Assembly (NCBI GenBank): GCA_002869605.1
Contig: PKUI01000048.1
Location: forward strand, 1-10,190
Reading direction: 5' to 3'
Source: Desulfuromonas sp.
Lineage (GTDB): Bacteria; Desulfobacterota; Desulfuromonadia; Desulfuromonadales; SZUA-401
DNA: 10,190 nucleotides
Positions 1 through 6,626 of this stretch are shown here, in pieces (the first letter of the stretch is position 1; every line of letters begins with the position of its first letter). Below the pieces are notes generated by a model. It made no database searches and had not been told where the DNA came from. It saw nothing but the letters and a program-made list of their open reading frames with translations. The position numbers and the translations under genes are program-made.

Positions 1-371
1 ACCCCGAACTCCGTCACCCGACGACCGGGTGCCCTCGCTGTCCGGAAGTTTTAATCCAGCCGGCTCGCGTGCTCGCCAGACGGCAAGATTAAAATCCCGC
101 ACTCGGTGACTGCGCACGGGGCCCCGGAAAGGCCGTGAAACAGTCAAAGACTTTGCCACTCTTCCCGTGTGACGCCGCCGGAGCGGCAATGACTCACGCC
201 GAAACAGGCCGAAGAGTTGAGCGTTAGCGAATGGCGAAGGCCCGGCGGGAAGCGTTGCTGCGCAGGGAACCCGCCATTAGTATGGCGGGCAAGGAGCCCG
301 GGCGCCCTTTTCTGCTTACTCTTTTGGGGCGTCGCAAAAGAGTAAGGTGTCGTCAGGGGGCGCAACCCCTG
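1..371. repeat. Non-coding stretch dense in short inverted repeats, possibly an interspersed repeat
   Basis: No reading frame here looks like a real gene; the short open frames lack family motifs and a good ribosome binding site. The stretch holds a series of perfect dyads: 15-20/26-31 (CACCCG), 49-56/87-94 (TTTTAATC, 30-base loop), 174-178/183-187 (GCCGC), 270-277/282-289 (CCCGCCAT, loop TAGT), 315-326/335-346 (12-bp arms) and 354-359/366-371 (CAGGGG). Such a density of hairpins between genes is typical of multi-copy non-coding elements or of structured RNA. That it is a repeat family is inference, since only one copy is in the window. The left edge could also hold the tail of a gene lying outside; one plus-strand frame runs from the edge to a stop at 90-92, but it is too short to judge. 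Confidence 0.4.
315..346. repeat. Perfect 12-bp inverted repeat
   Basis: CTTACTCTTTTG at 315-326 is repeated as its exact reverse complement at 335-346, around the 8-base spacer GGGCGTCG. It is the longest perfect dyad in the left-hand non-coding stretch. No T-run follows it on either strand, so it does not look like an intrinsic terminator. It more likely is the core hairpin of a dispersed intergenic repeat. Confidence 0.6.
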
Positions 372-403
372 TGGTTTATCCCCGGAGCCATCAGAACGAA
401 CAA

Positions 404-433
404 AAAAAGGCGCGCCCCAAGGCACGCCTTTTT
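404..433 (-). terminator. Rho-independent terminator after the 18-residue-repeat gene
   Basis: A GC-rich stem is formed by 409-416 and 421-428 with one C/A mismatch and loop CCAA, and it is extended by A5/T5 pairs at 404-408 and 429-433. Read on the minus strand it is followed by a run of seven T (complement of 402-408). It lies about 20 bases beyond the stop codon of the minus-strand gene ending at 455. Because A and T runs flank both sides, it could also stop plus-strand transcription. Confidence 0.85.
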
Positions 434-454
434 AATATCCGATAAATTCCTCGT

Positions 455-850
455 TTAGCCACCGTGCTGTTCAAACAACCCGGTAAACACCAGCACCAGC
501 AACGGCAACGGCACGTGCCCCTGGATATCCCAGCCGGCATCAACCGACATCCCGGATGGAGCCCAGCTCCCCCCGCGTTTTTCCCAGCCCTTTTCGATCG
601 ACTGCATGTACGGTTTGATGGTGGTGTCCTTGCACTCGTAGCCGGCAAATGCCGAACGGCCATATGGCCTGAGCACCCGGCCGTCCCACTCAAACCCTTT
701 GGTCATCGAGCTCTGGTAAGGCTTGAGCAACTTGCCATCGAACTCCCACCCGGAATTGGCGCTCTTGCCGAACGGCTTAAGAATCCGCCCATTCCACTCG
801 AAGCCGTGTAACAGGGATTGTCCGTGACGCTTGATGTAGCCGTTTGCCAT
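455..850 (-). CDS. Small protein of tandem 18-residue repeats, unknown function
   Basis: The 131-residue protein is almost entirely built from an 18-residue unit. Six units follow without gaps at residues 17-34, 35-52, 53-70, 71-88, 89-106 and 107-124, and residues 5-16 look like the last two thirds of a seventh. The consensus is aromatic-E-W/F-D/N-G-R/K-hydrophobic-L-K/R-P-Y/F-G-K/R-S-x3-G. Units 1-3 match it closely, unit 4 is weaker, unit 5 keeps W-E, G, P, S and G, and unit 6 turns into a hydrophobic stretch (about residues 112-125). No signal peptide, cysteine cluster or catalytic motif is seen. Each unit could form a beta hairpin, but that is inference. The gene has its own promoter (897-925) and terminator (404-433). 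The ATG at 850 has only a weak AGGT-type ribosome binding site; no better start is available. I do not recognise the family. Confidence 0.75.
   Translation of the reverse strand: MANGYIKRHGQSLLHGFEWNGRILKPFGKSANSGWEFDGKLLKPYQSSMTKGFEWDGRVLRPYGRSAFAGYECKDTTIKPYMQSIEKGWEKRGGSWAPSGMSVDAGWDIQGHVPLPLLVLVFTGLFEQHGG
479..802 (-). repeat. Six tandem 54-base coding repeats (18 residues each)
   Basis: The units occupy 749-802, 695-748, 641-694, 587-640, 533-586 and 479-532 on the minus strand. They are clear at protein level (G-F/W-E-W/F-D/N-G ... L-K/R-P-Y/F) but well diverged in DNA, with different codons used for the same residues. This suggests an old duplication kept by selection on the protein rather than a recent slippage array. 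Confidence 0.8.
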
Positions 851-896
851 GCTCGAACCTGCACCTGGGGGTTAGTGTCCTTGACGAGGAATGTTC

Positions 897-925
897 TTTA
901 TAGACGATTCCGTGATCAAGGTCAA
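897..925 (-). promoter_or_regulatory. Sigma-70-type promoter of the repeat-protein gene
   Basis: On the minus strand TTGACC (920-925) and TATAAA (897-902) are separated by exactly 17 bases (903-919). Each hexamer matches the consensus at five of six positions. The -35 box starts 12 bases after the typA stop codon. Transcription would begin near 890, leaving a leader of roughly 40 bases before the ATG at 850. This is the best-matching promoter in the window. Confidence 0.7.
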
Positions 926-937
926 AGCACCACGGCT

Positions 938-2755
938 TCAGCTGAGAGACTTGCTCTTTTTATCCTTTTTACGCTGGTTTTCATCGAGGGTTTTTTTCCG
1001 CAAGCGGATCGACTTGGGGGTTACCTCGACAAGTTCGTCATCGTCGATATACTCCAGCGCCTGCTCCAGTGAAAGGATGGTCGCCGGGGTAAGGCGGATG
1101 GCATCGTCGCTCCCCGAGGCACGCACGTTGGTCAGCTTCTTACCCTTGCAGACGTTGACCACCAGGTCGTTCTCCTTGGCGTGCTGGCCGACGATCATGC
1201 CCTCGTAGACCTCAATGGCAGGGCCGATAAAGAGGACGCCGCGATCCTGAAGGTTACACAGGGAATAAGCGACCGACTCACCGTTGTCCATGGAGATCAG
1301 CACGCCGTTCTTGCGCCCGGCAATCGGCCCCTTGTAGGGGGCGTACTCGTGGAAAGTGTGATTCATCACCCCGGTGCCACGGGTCTCGGTGAGAAACTCG
1401 GTGCGGAAGCCGATCAGGCCGCGGGCCGGAATAATGAACTCGATCCGGTTGATCCCCTCCATCGGCGTCATGGAAACCATCTCCGCCTTGCGGGTACCGA
1501 GCCTCTCGATCACCGTCCCCTGGTATTCCTCCGGGACATCGATGGTCAGATACTCCATCGGCTCACAGCGCGCGCCGTCGATCTCGCGCATGATAACCTC
1601 CGGCTTGGAGACCGACATCTCGAAGCCCTCGCGGCGCATGTTCTCGATCAGGATCGACAGATGCAGCTCACCCCGCCCGGAGACCTTGAAGGTGTCGGTG
1701 TTATCGGTATCTTCGACGCGCAGCGAAACGTTGGTGCGCAGCTCCTTCATCAGCCGGTCGCGGATGTTACGCGAGGTGACGAACTTCCCTTCGCGGCCGG
1801 CAAAGGGAGAGTTGCTGACCATGAAGTTCATCGACAGGGTCGGCTCATCGATCGCCACGTACGGCAGCGCCACCGGGTTCTCGGCACTGGCTAGGGTCTC
1901 GCCGATCCCAAGCTCCTCGAAACCGGCGATGGTCACGATGTCACCGGCAAATGCCTCATCGATCTCCACCTGCTGCAGTCCCTGGTAGCCGAGCAGCTTG
2001 GTGATCCGACCGTTCTTGATGTTGCCGTCCTTGTCGATCCAGGCGACTGTCTCGCCCGAGGTCACACTGCCGTTAAAGATCTTGCCGGTCGCGATACGGC
2101 CGATGAACTTGTTGTAGGCGATGTTGGTCACCAAAAGTTGGAACGGTGCATTGACATCAACCTGCGGCGGATCGACCTTGTCGCGGATCATCTTGAACAG
2201 CGGCTCCAGGTTGTCCGAGTCGTCCTCCAACTCCTGCTTGGCGTAACCGTTCTTGGCGCTGGCGTAGACGATCGGGAAGTCAAGCTGGTCCTCGTTAGCG
2301 TTGAGCTCGCAGAACAGGTCGAAGACCATGTCGACCACCTCTTCCGGCCGCGCGCCGGGGCGGTCGATCTTATTGATAACCACAATCGGCTTCAGCCCCA
2401 GATCGAGAGATTTTTTGAGCACGAAGCGGGTCTGCGGCATCGGTCCGTCGAAGGCGTCGACCAATAGCAGCACCGAGTCGACCATCTTCAGGATGCGCTC
2501 TACCTCGCCGCCGAAATCTGCGTGGCCCGGGGTGTCGACGATGTTGATCGTCAGCCCGTCATGCTGCACCGAGAGATTCTTGGAAAGAATGGTGATCCCC
2601 CGCTCCTTCTCAAGATCGTTGCTATCCATGACCCGCTCGGTGATCGCCTGGTTTTCCCGGAACACCCCGGACTGGATCAGCATGGCATCGACAAGAGTGG
2701 TCTTGCCGTGGTCGACGTGGGCAATAATCGCAATATTGCGGATATTTTCAGACAT
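938..2755 (-). CDS. typA: Translational GTPase TypA/BipA
   Basis: This is a ribosome-associated GTPase of the EF-G/LepA superfamily, involved in 50S subunit assembly and in growth under stress or cold. The 605-residue length and the sequence along its whole length match the TypA/BipA family (E. coli BipA is of similar size). All G motifs are visible: P-loop AHVDHGKTT at residues 12-20, the switch I threonine in ERGIT at 51-55, DTPGH at 74-78, NKID at 128-131 and SAK at 166-168. The domain V region contains [19 protein letters not shown], and the TypA-specific C-terminal region contains [11 protein letters not shown] and [13 protein letters not shown], followed by a lysine-rich tail. The start ATG at 2755 follows a GAGGAGA ribosome binding site (2763-2769). 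The gene is separated from cheW upstream by a terminator, so it is probably transcribed alone; I see no clear promoter hexamers in the 105 bases upstream. Confidence 0.97.
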   Translation of the reverse strand: MSENIRNIAIIAHVDHGKTTLVDAMLIQSGVFRENQAITERVMDSNDLEKERGITILSKNLSVQHDGLTINIVDTPGHADFGGEVERILKMVDSVLLLVDAFDGPMPQTRFVLKKSLDLGLKPIVVINKIDRPGARPEEVVDMVFDLFCELNANEDQLDFPIVYASAKNGYAKQELEDDSDNLEPLFKMIRDKVDPPQVDVNAPFQLLVTNIAYNKFIGRIATGKIFNGSVTSGETVAWIDKDGNIKNGRITKLLGYQGLQQVEIDEAFAGDIVTIAGFEELGIGETLASAENPVALPYVAIDEPTLSMNFMVSNSPFAGREGKFVTSRNIRDRLMKELRTNVSLRVEDTDNTDTFKVSGRGELHLSILIENMRREGFEMSVSKPEVIMREIDGARCEPMEYLTIDVPEEYQGTVIERLGTRKAEMVSMTPMEGINRIEFIIPARGLIGFRTEFLTETRGTGVMNHTFHEYAPYKGPIAGRKNGVLISMDNGESVAYSLCNLQDRGVLFIGPAIEVYEGMIVGQHAKENDLVVNVCKGKKLTNVRASGSDDAIRLTPATILSLEQALEYIDDDELVEVTPKSIRLRKKTLDENQRKKDKKSKSLS

Positions 2756-2818
2756 TGGTACTTCTCCTCATCAGTTTCAAAACGGGAGAGTGTACCTAAT
2801 GATGGAAGAGGATGCTAC

Positions 2819-2849
2819 AAAAAAACGGCCATCCCGAGTGGATGGCCGT
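2819..2849 (-). terminator. Rho-independent terminator after cheW
   Basis: A perfect 10-bp stem (2825-2834 with 2840-2849) closes the loop CGAGT. On the minus strand it is followed by seven T (complement of 2819-2825). It lies 27 bases after the cheW stop codon and upstream of typA, and so separates the two genes into different transcripts. Confidence 0.92.
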
Positions 2850-2876
2850 CATCTACCTGAAACTATTTGGTTTTGA

Positions 2877-3377
2877 CTATTCCTTGGCCGGTTGATCCGC
2901 GGCCCCGGTGACCACCGATAGCTCATCCGCGGAGAAGATCTTGTCCACTTCAAGCAGAATAATGAACTGCTCTTCGCGTTTACCCATGCCGCGGATAAAC
3001 TCGGTATTCAGCCGCGTACCGAGCTTGGGGGCCGGCTCGATCTGTGCTTCTGTCAATTCCAGCACCTCCTCGACCGCGTCGGCGAGGGCACCGATCACCG
3101 TGGTTTCCCCTTCAACAGCGATCTCCATGACCACGATGCAGGTGTCGCGACTCTTGTCGGCCGTCTCCATGCCGAACTTGCAGCGCATATCGACCACCGG
3201 CACCACGCTGCCGCGCAGGTTGATTACCCCGAGCATAAACTCCGGGCTTCGAGGCACCTTGGTCACCGGCACGGCGTCGAGGACCTCGCGGACCTGCAGA
3301 ACATCGACTCCGTAAACTTCGTCGCCAAGCTTGAAGGTCAAAAACTGGATCGTTTCTGCCGCCTGTGATTCACTCAT
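2877..3377 (-). CDS. cheW: Chemotaxis adaptor protein CheW
   Basis: CheW is the cytoplasmic adaptor that links methyl-accepting chemoreceptors to the histidine kinase CheA in the signalling array. The 166-residue protein is a single CheW domain of usual length. It shows the opening FLTFKLGDEVYGVDVLQVREV (residues 12-32), the signature VINLRGSVVPVVDMR (51-65, with NLRG at 53-56), and the late IILLEVDKIFS segment (139-149). The reading frame can be extended to a GTG at 3383, but that codon lies directly against the AGGAGGA ribosome binding site (3384-3390). The ATG at 3377, six bases beyond it, is the better start. No cheA, cheY or receptor gene is adjacent, so this is a stand-alone cheW that must serve partners encoded elsewhere. 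A CheV or CheA fusion is excluded by the length. A terminator follows. Confidence 0.95.
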   Translation of the reverse strand: MSESQAAETIQFLTFKLGDEVYGVDVLQVREVLDAVPVTKVPRSPEFMLGVINLRGSVVPVVDMRCKFGMETADKSRDTCIVVMEIAVEGETTVIGALADAVEEVLELTEAQIEPAPKLGTRLNTEFIRGMGKREEQFIILLEVDKIFSADELSVVTGAADQPAKE

Positions 3378-3422
3378 GCTCACTCCTCCTGATGGTAACC
3401 GCTCCAGTCACCAACGCAGACT

Positions 3423-3428
3423 ATTGTA
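3423..3428 (-). promoter_or_regulatory. Possible -10 box for cheW
   Basis: On the minus strand the 95-base gap upstream of cheW contains TACAAT, five of six matches to the sigma-70 -10 box, about 46 bases before the ATG. No good -35 hexamer lies 16-18 bases upstream, so the call is weak. cheW may alternatively be read through from the diiron gene, since no terminator is visible between them. Confidence 0.3.
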
Positions 3429-3472
3429 GACAACCGTTCATCGCAATCGATTCATTTAAGGCGAAAACAGGG

Positions 3473-3970
3473 TCAGGCCCCAGACGAGACCACTTTCTCC
3501 CTGCGTTCTTTCAGCATCCGCGCGTGAGACTCCTCTTCACCGGCAAGCCAGGCAAAGGCCTGCTTACCTTCCGGATCACGTGCGCTGGCAGCAGCCTTGT
3601 GAAAAAACGTGGCAAACTGCTCCTCGGCGGCGATCGCCAGGTCGAGCCCCTCGACATCAAAGGCCTCGTTCTGCAGCACCGCGGCCAGGCGCTGTGCCGA
3701 GGGAAAGATTTCACTTGCCGAAAAACGCCGCAGGTAGGGTAGAAACTCCTCCTCGTTGTCCCAGTAGGAGCCCTGTTGATATTTCGGCAGCAGCCGCTCG
3801 AGGGTTTTTAGGTGCCCGATCTCATCCTGGGCCAACAGGGCGAACAGTTCACGTGCTAGCGGGTTGAGTGCCTTTTCGGCCATCGCGGCATAAAAGTCGT
3901 GACCACTCTTCTCGACCTCCATTGCCGCGCGTACAACCTCAAAACCACTGAAATCTTGCGTTCCAGACAT
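3473..3970 (-). CDS. Rubrerythrin-like ferritin-superfamily diiron protein
   Basis: The 165-residue protein is a four-helix ferritin-like domain with the spacing of diiron ligands seen in the rubrerythrin family. Candidate ligands are Glu20 (helix A, MEVEKSGHDFY), Glu50 and His53 (ExxH in QDEIGHLKTLE), Glu116 or Glu117 (helix C, IAAEEQFATFF) and Glu146 with His149 (ExxH in GEEESHARML). There is no C-terminal rubredoxin domain: no CxxC pair follows, and the protein contains no cysteine. It therefore lacks the built-in electron donor of classical rubrerythrin. Family members act in the cytoplasm in peroxide reduction or iron handling; which applies here cannot be told from sequence. The start was set at the ATG at 3970 because an upstream GTG (3976) overlaps the GGAG ribosome binding site. 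The gene lies 54 bases after the AsmA gene and may share its transcript. Confidence 0.85.
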   Translation of the reverse strand: MSGTQDFSGFEVVRAAMEVEKSGHDFYAAMAEKALNPLARELFALLAQDEIGHLKTLERLLPKYQQGSYWDNEEEFLPYLRRFSASEIFPSAQRLAAVLQNEAFDVEGLDLAIAAEEQFATFFHKAAASARDPEGKQAFAWLAGEEESHARMLKERREKVVSSGA

Positions 3971-4024
3971 GCTCACTCCCTGAGCTAATGATTTTAAGAA
4001 GATAACGCGGGCAGAGCAGAACTG

Positions 4025-5926
4025 TCAATTCCCGAACAGCCCCTTGAGTGCGTCACGCAACGCATCTTCTCCCTGTTTCTGATCTTCATCCTTGAAAATT
4101 TCCTTGCTCAGCTCATCGATGACCTTCTTCTTGACCTGAGAGCGTGCCGTCTTGCTGTCGAGGGTAAAGCGCGGTTTGTTCATCGTCCCCTTGACCCGCA
4201 ACGGAAACACGCCCCAGCCCTGTTCATCGGTCAACGCCGAAGCAAACTCCCCTTTACCGGCCACCTTACGGGTCAGCTCGGGATTCAGACGCATATCCAG
4301 GCGCACGTCGAGGACACCGTCGAGAGCCACCTTTCCCTTGGGGGCCATGCGCACCCGTGAACCATCGATGCGGCTATCAAACTGCAGCGCACCATCCTTG
4401 ATGGTGAACGCCCCTTGGGTCTCCTTGAAGCTCAGCACCCTCAGCTCTTCGCTGCCGAGATACGTCACCAACCCTTCGAGCAACGGTGCTCCCTCGACCC
4501 GACCTTCGCTGATCAACCATTGGCCGTTACCGCTGAGGTTGCGCTTGAGGGTCTCGTCCTGAGTTCCCCGCCCGGAGATTTTCACCCCGAGGTCGAGGCC
4601 GCCATGAACCATGTTGCGATAATCGGGGTAAAAGGCGCTCACCAGCGGATCCGCCTGAACCCGATTCAGCTTGAGGTCGGTCGCGTAACGCAAGCCCTTG
4701 TGCCGCAGGTCGACACGCCCGGCTCCCACGAAATCGCCGCCGGCCACCAGGCCGCTGAGCTTCTCGATATTGAACAGGTTATCGACCAGAGTCCAACCGA
4801 GCTGAAATTTCTCGATATCCAGCTTGTCGTAGGCCAGGCTCTGTACCGTCACCTGCCCCTTTGCTTTCAGCGGGATATCGAAAGGCCCCGGCTCTTCGGA
4901 CGCTTTTGCCGCAGCGGTTTGCGCACGACTCCCGGTGGCATTCTGGGGGGCCGCCTTCTGGGTGTCCGCCTGCTGCGGGGGGAGTAGCTTGTCGAGCTGC
5001 AAGCGGTCCGCGGAGACATCGACGTTCAACGGCAGAGGTTGTTTCAACAGCCCGGGAGCATCGAAACGGACCGCCAGGCGCTCCCCGGCCAGGTTGAGGG
5101 TACAGTCCCCCTTAAGCGCGGCCTGCTCGGCGCTCCCCGACCCGTTTAACGTGATATCGAGCGTCAAAGGCTCCAGGTGCTTTGGATAACCGTCCCCGGC
5201 AAGCGCCTGAAAGTTCTTCAGGGCCAGCCCCTTGAGGGTCAACGTGCCCTCCCCGGCACTCTGTTGCGGGTCGACCTGTGCGGTGACCGTCAACGGCGCC
5301 CCGTCCAGATCCGCCGTCAGCTCAACCGGGAAGCTTTTATCGAGCGAGATGTCGCTCGCCTGCACCTCGATCGCGGCCAGCGTGAGCTCGAACGGCTTAC
5401 CCGGCTGCAGCGCGTGGTCCCGGTAGATGACCTCGCCATCCCGAACCGTGACGCTCGCCACCAGCAGATCAATCCCCCCACCGTCTTCACCCTGCGGTGC
5501 GGACTTGGTCGATGCTTCAGAAGGCTTACCCTCGCCCGTCTTGCCGATGCCGCTGAAGTTGAAGCTGCCATCGGCGTTGCGCACCACGACGATACGCGGC
5601 TTGACCAGGCTCACTTCGTCGACCACTACCTTGCCGGTCAACAGCGGCAGGAGTCGGTAACGCAGCACCAGCCCGTCGAGCGACACGAAGGGCTGTTTGC
5701 CATCGGCCTCGAAAACGGTAAACCCCTCGAGGGTGATCCCTGAGAAGATGCTCACCCCGAGACCGCTGAAATCGACCTTGCGATCCAGTTGCTCTTCGGC
5801 CAACGGCAAAACCGTAGCGCGCACCCGCTCGGGAGTGATCACAATCTTGACGACAAGTACCAGGACGATCAGCGCTACCAGAACGACAGACCCGCCAATC
5901 GCGAGGACTTTGGTCGGCTTGTTCAT
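4025..5926 (-). CDS. AsmA-family envelope protein
   Basis: The 633-residue protein begins with a short basic segment and one hydrophobic helix (about residues 8-30), which should anchor it in the inner membrane with the remainder in the periplasm. The region after the helix has the AsmA N-terminal pattern: VRATVLPLAEEQLDRKVDF, then GITLEGFTV, then PLLTGKVVVDEVSLVKPRIVVVRNADGSFNF (ending near residue 124). Two hydrophilic linkers follow (about 128-150 and 316-347). The C-terminal third has the AsmA repeat-type beta-rich sequence, including DLGVKISGRG, GNGQWLISEGRVEGAPLL and PLRVKGTMNKPRFTLD. AsmA-like proteins (AsmA, YhdP, TamB relatives) are thought to form hydrophobic bridges that carry phospholipids across the envelope; that function is taken from the family. 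The start ATG has only a weak ribosome binding site and lies 20 bases after the EVE stop, so coupled expression is likely. Confidence 0.88.
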   Translation of the reverse strand: MNKPTKVLAIGGSVVLVALIVLVLVVKIVITPERVRATVLPLAEEQLDRKVDFSGLGVSIFSGITLEGFTVFEADGKQPFVSLDGLVLRYRLLPLLTGKVVVDEVSLVKPRIVVVRNADGSFNFSGIGKTGEGKPSEASTKSAPQGEDGGGIDLLVASVTVRDGEVIYRDHALQPGKPFELTLAAIEVQASDISLDKSFPVELTADLDGAPLTVTAQVDPQQSAGEGTLTLKGLALKNFQALAGDGYPKHLEPLTLDITLNGSGSAEQAALKGDCTLNLAGERLAVRFDAPGLLKQPLPLNVDVSADRLQLDKLLPPQQADTQKAAPQNATGSRAQTAAAKASEEPGPFDIPLKAKGQVTVQSLAYDKLDIEKFQLGWTLVDNLFNIEKLSGLVAGGDFVGAGRVDLRHKGLRYATDLKLNRVQADPLVSAFYPDYRNMVHGGLDLGVKISGRGTQDETLKRNLSGNGQWLISEGRVEGAPLLEGLVTYLGSEELRVLSFKETQGAFTIKDGALQFDSRIDGSRVRMAPKGKVALDGVLDVRLDMRLNPELTRKVAGKGEFASALTDEQGWGVFPLRVKGTMNKPRFTLDSKTARSQVKKKVIDELSKEIFKDEDQKQGEDALRDALKGLFGN

Positions 5927-5946
5927 ATTTAGACTCTACTTGCCGT

Positions 5947-6429
5947 TTAGGCACCGATATCTTCGACCCCACCGATGGCGAGGACCGTCTTCCATTCCTG
6001 CTCGGTGACCGGCTGTACCGACAGCCTATTCCCCTTCTTCAGCACCCCCATGCCGACCAGGTCGGGATGACGCCGCAGGTCGTCACGATTCAGCGGAGCC
6101 TTAAGCGGGGCGACATACTGCACATCAACCATGTACCAGATCGGCTTCTCTTCACTAGCGCGCGGATCGAAATGATCCTGCCGCGGATCGAGTGCGGTGT
6201 GGTCGGGGTAGCCGCCGCGCACCACCCGCGCCACGCCGACAATCGCCGGCTTGGGAATATTGCTGTGGTAAAAGAGTACCCCGTCGCCCGGCTTGATCTC
6301 ATCGCGCAGCAGGTTGCGCGCCTGGAAGTTGCGCACACCGTCCCAGGGGGTGATCCCCCCGGGAGATTGCTTCAGATCCTCGAGGGAAAAACAGTTCGGC
6401 TCGGATTTCATCAACCAGAAACGTCGCAT
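5947..6429 (-). CDS. EVE-domain protein (THYN1/YTH-like fold)
   Basis: The 160-residue protein is a single EVE domain, related to human thymocyte nuclear protein 1. The family hallmarks are present: WLMKSEP at residues 5-11, WDGVRNFQARN at 29-39 and GDGVLFYHSN at 48-57, followed by GVARVVRGGYPD and WYMVDVQYV. EVE domains share the PUA/YTH fold, and some bind modified bases in DNA or RNA; stand-alone bacterial forms are common but their role is poorly known. The frame extends to a TTG at 6444, but the AAGGAG ribosome binding site (6435-6440) lies inside that extension. The ATG at 6429, five bases beyond it, is the start. The gene is divergent from hcp and leads the probable EVE, AsmA, diiron-protein transcript. 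No restriction or modification gene is nearby. Confidence 0.92.
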   Translation of the reverse strand: MRRFWLMKSEPNCFSLEDLKQSPGGITPWDGVRNFQARNLLRDEIKPGDGVLFYHSNIPKPAIVGVARVVRGGYPDHTALDPRQDHFDPRASEEKPIWYMVDVQYVAPLKAPLNRDDLRRHPDLVGMGVLKKGNRLSVQPVTEQEWKTVLAIGGVEDIGA

Positions 6430-6459
6430 CGAAACTCCTTGCAAAAAAAATCAACGCCT

Positions 6460-6473
6460 TTGACCCGCGTCAA
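6460..6473. promoter_or_regulatory. Putative FNR/CRP-family (HcpR-type) operator between the EVE gene and hcp
   Basis: The sequence TTGAC-CCGC-GTCAA is a perfect palindrome with 5-base arms and a 4-base spacer. This is the architecture of sites for FNR-like members of the CRP/FNR superfamily. From memory of published regulon work, HcpR, which controls hcp in many anaerobes, uses TTGAC-type half sites. Its centre (6466.5) is 27.5 bases upstream of a TATAGC -10-like hexamer at 6494-6499. That places the site near -40 for hcp, the usual position for direct activation. Confidence 0.5.
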
Positions 6474-6493
6474 GTTTTTCGATTCGAAACCAG

Positions 6494-6499
6494 TATAGC
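6494..6499 (+). promoter_or_regulatory. Possible -10 box of hcp
   Basis: TATAGC matches the -10 consensus at four of six positions and sits about 130 bases before the hcp ATG. A weak -35 is expected if an FNR-type activator binds at 6460-6473. A competing weak promoter is TTGCAT (6544-6549) with TATCCT (6566-6571) and a 16-base spacer, nearer the gene. Confidence 0.3.
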
Positions 6500-6626
6500 G
6501 TAACACTCACCCGGCAGCAGACCGACAAACAACATCATCGGCGTTGCATCCGGGCGGGGACAAGGTATCCTTTACCGACCCCCTGATCACAACAATTCTA
6601 ACAACTTAAGTCAAGGAGGAAGTCAC

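Noticed and set aside
144..425. Short open frame on the minus strand in the left non-coding stretch
   Set aside because: It crosses the same hairpins and begins inside the terminator region; no motif or ribosome binding site.
231..458. Short open frame on the plus strand in the left non-coding stretch
   Set aside because: It runs through the inverted repeats and the terminator stem, lacks a ribosome binding site, and its R/K-rich translation resembles frames generated by repeats.
479..802. CRISPR array or DNA-level tandem repeat
   Set aside because: The periodicity is 54 bases but the units are conserved only at protein level and have no spacer structure.
464..811. Plus-strand open frame opposite the repeat protein
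   Set aside because: The opposite strand carries a regular 18-residue repeat, a promoter and a terminator in the right orientation; this frame has none of them.
455..850. MORN or KWG repeat protein
   Set aside because: MORN units are about 23 residues with YxGxWxxGxxxGxG, and KWG units carry a K-W-G core; neither pattern fits the E-W-x-G...L-K-P-Y unit.
1181..1894. A 237-codon open frame on the plus strand
   Set aside because: Antisense to typA, which is conserved along its full length. No ribosome binding site or known domain.
938..2755. LepA, EF-G or release factor 3
   Set aside because: Length and the C-terminal sequence ([24 protein letters not shown]) are specific to TypA/BipA.
3473..3970. 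Complete rubrerythrin with rubredoxin domain
   Set aside because: No cysteines are present and the protein ends soon after the fourth helix.
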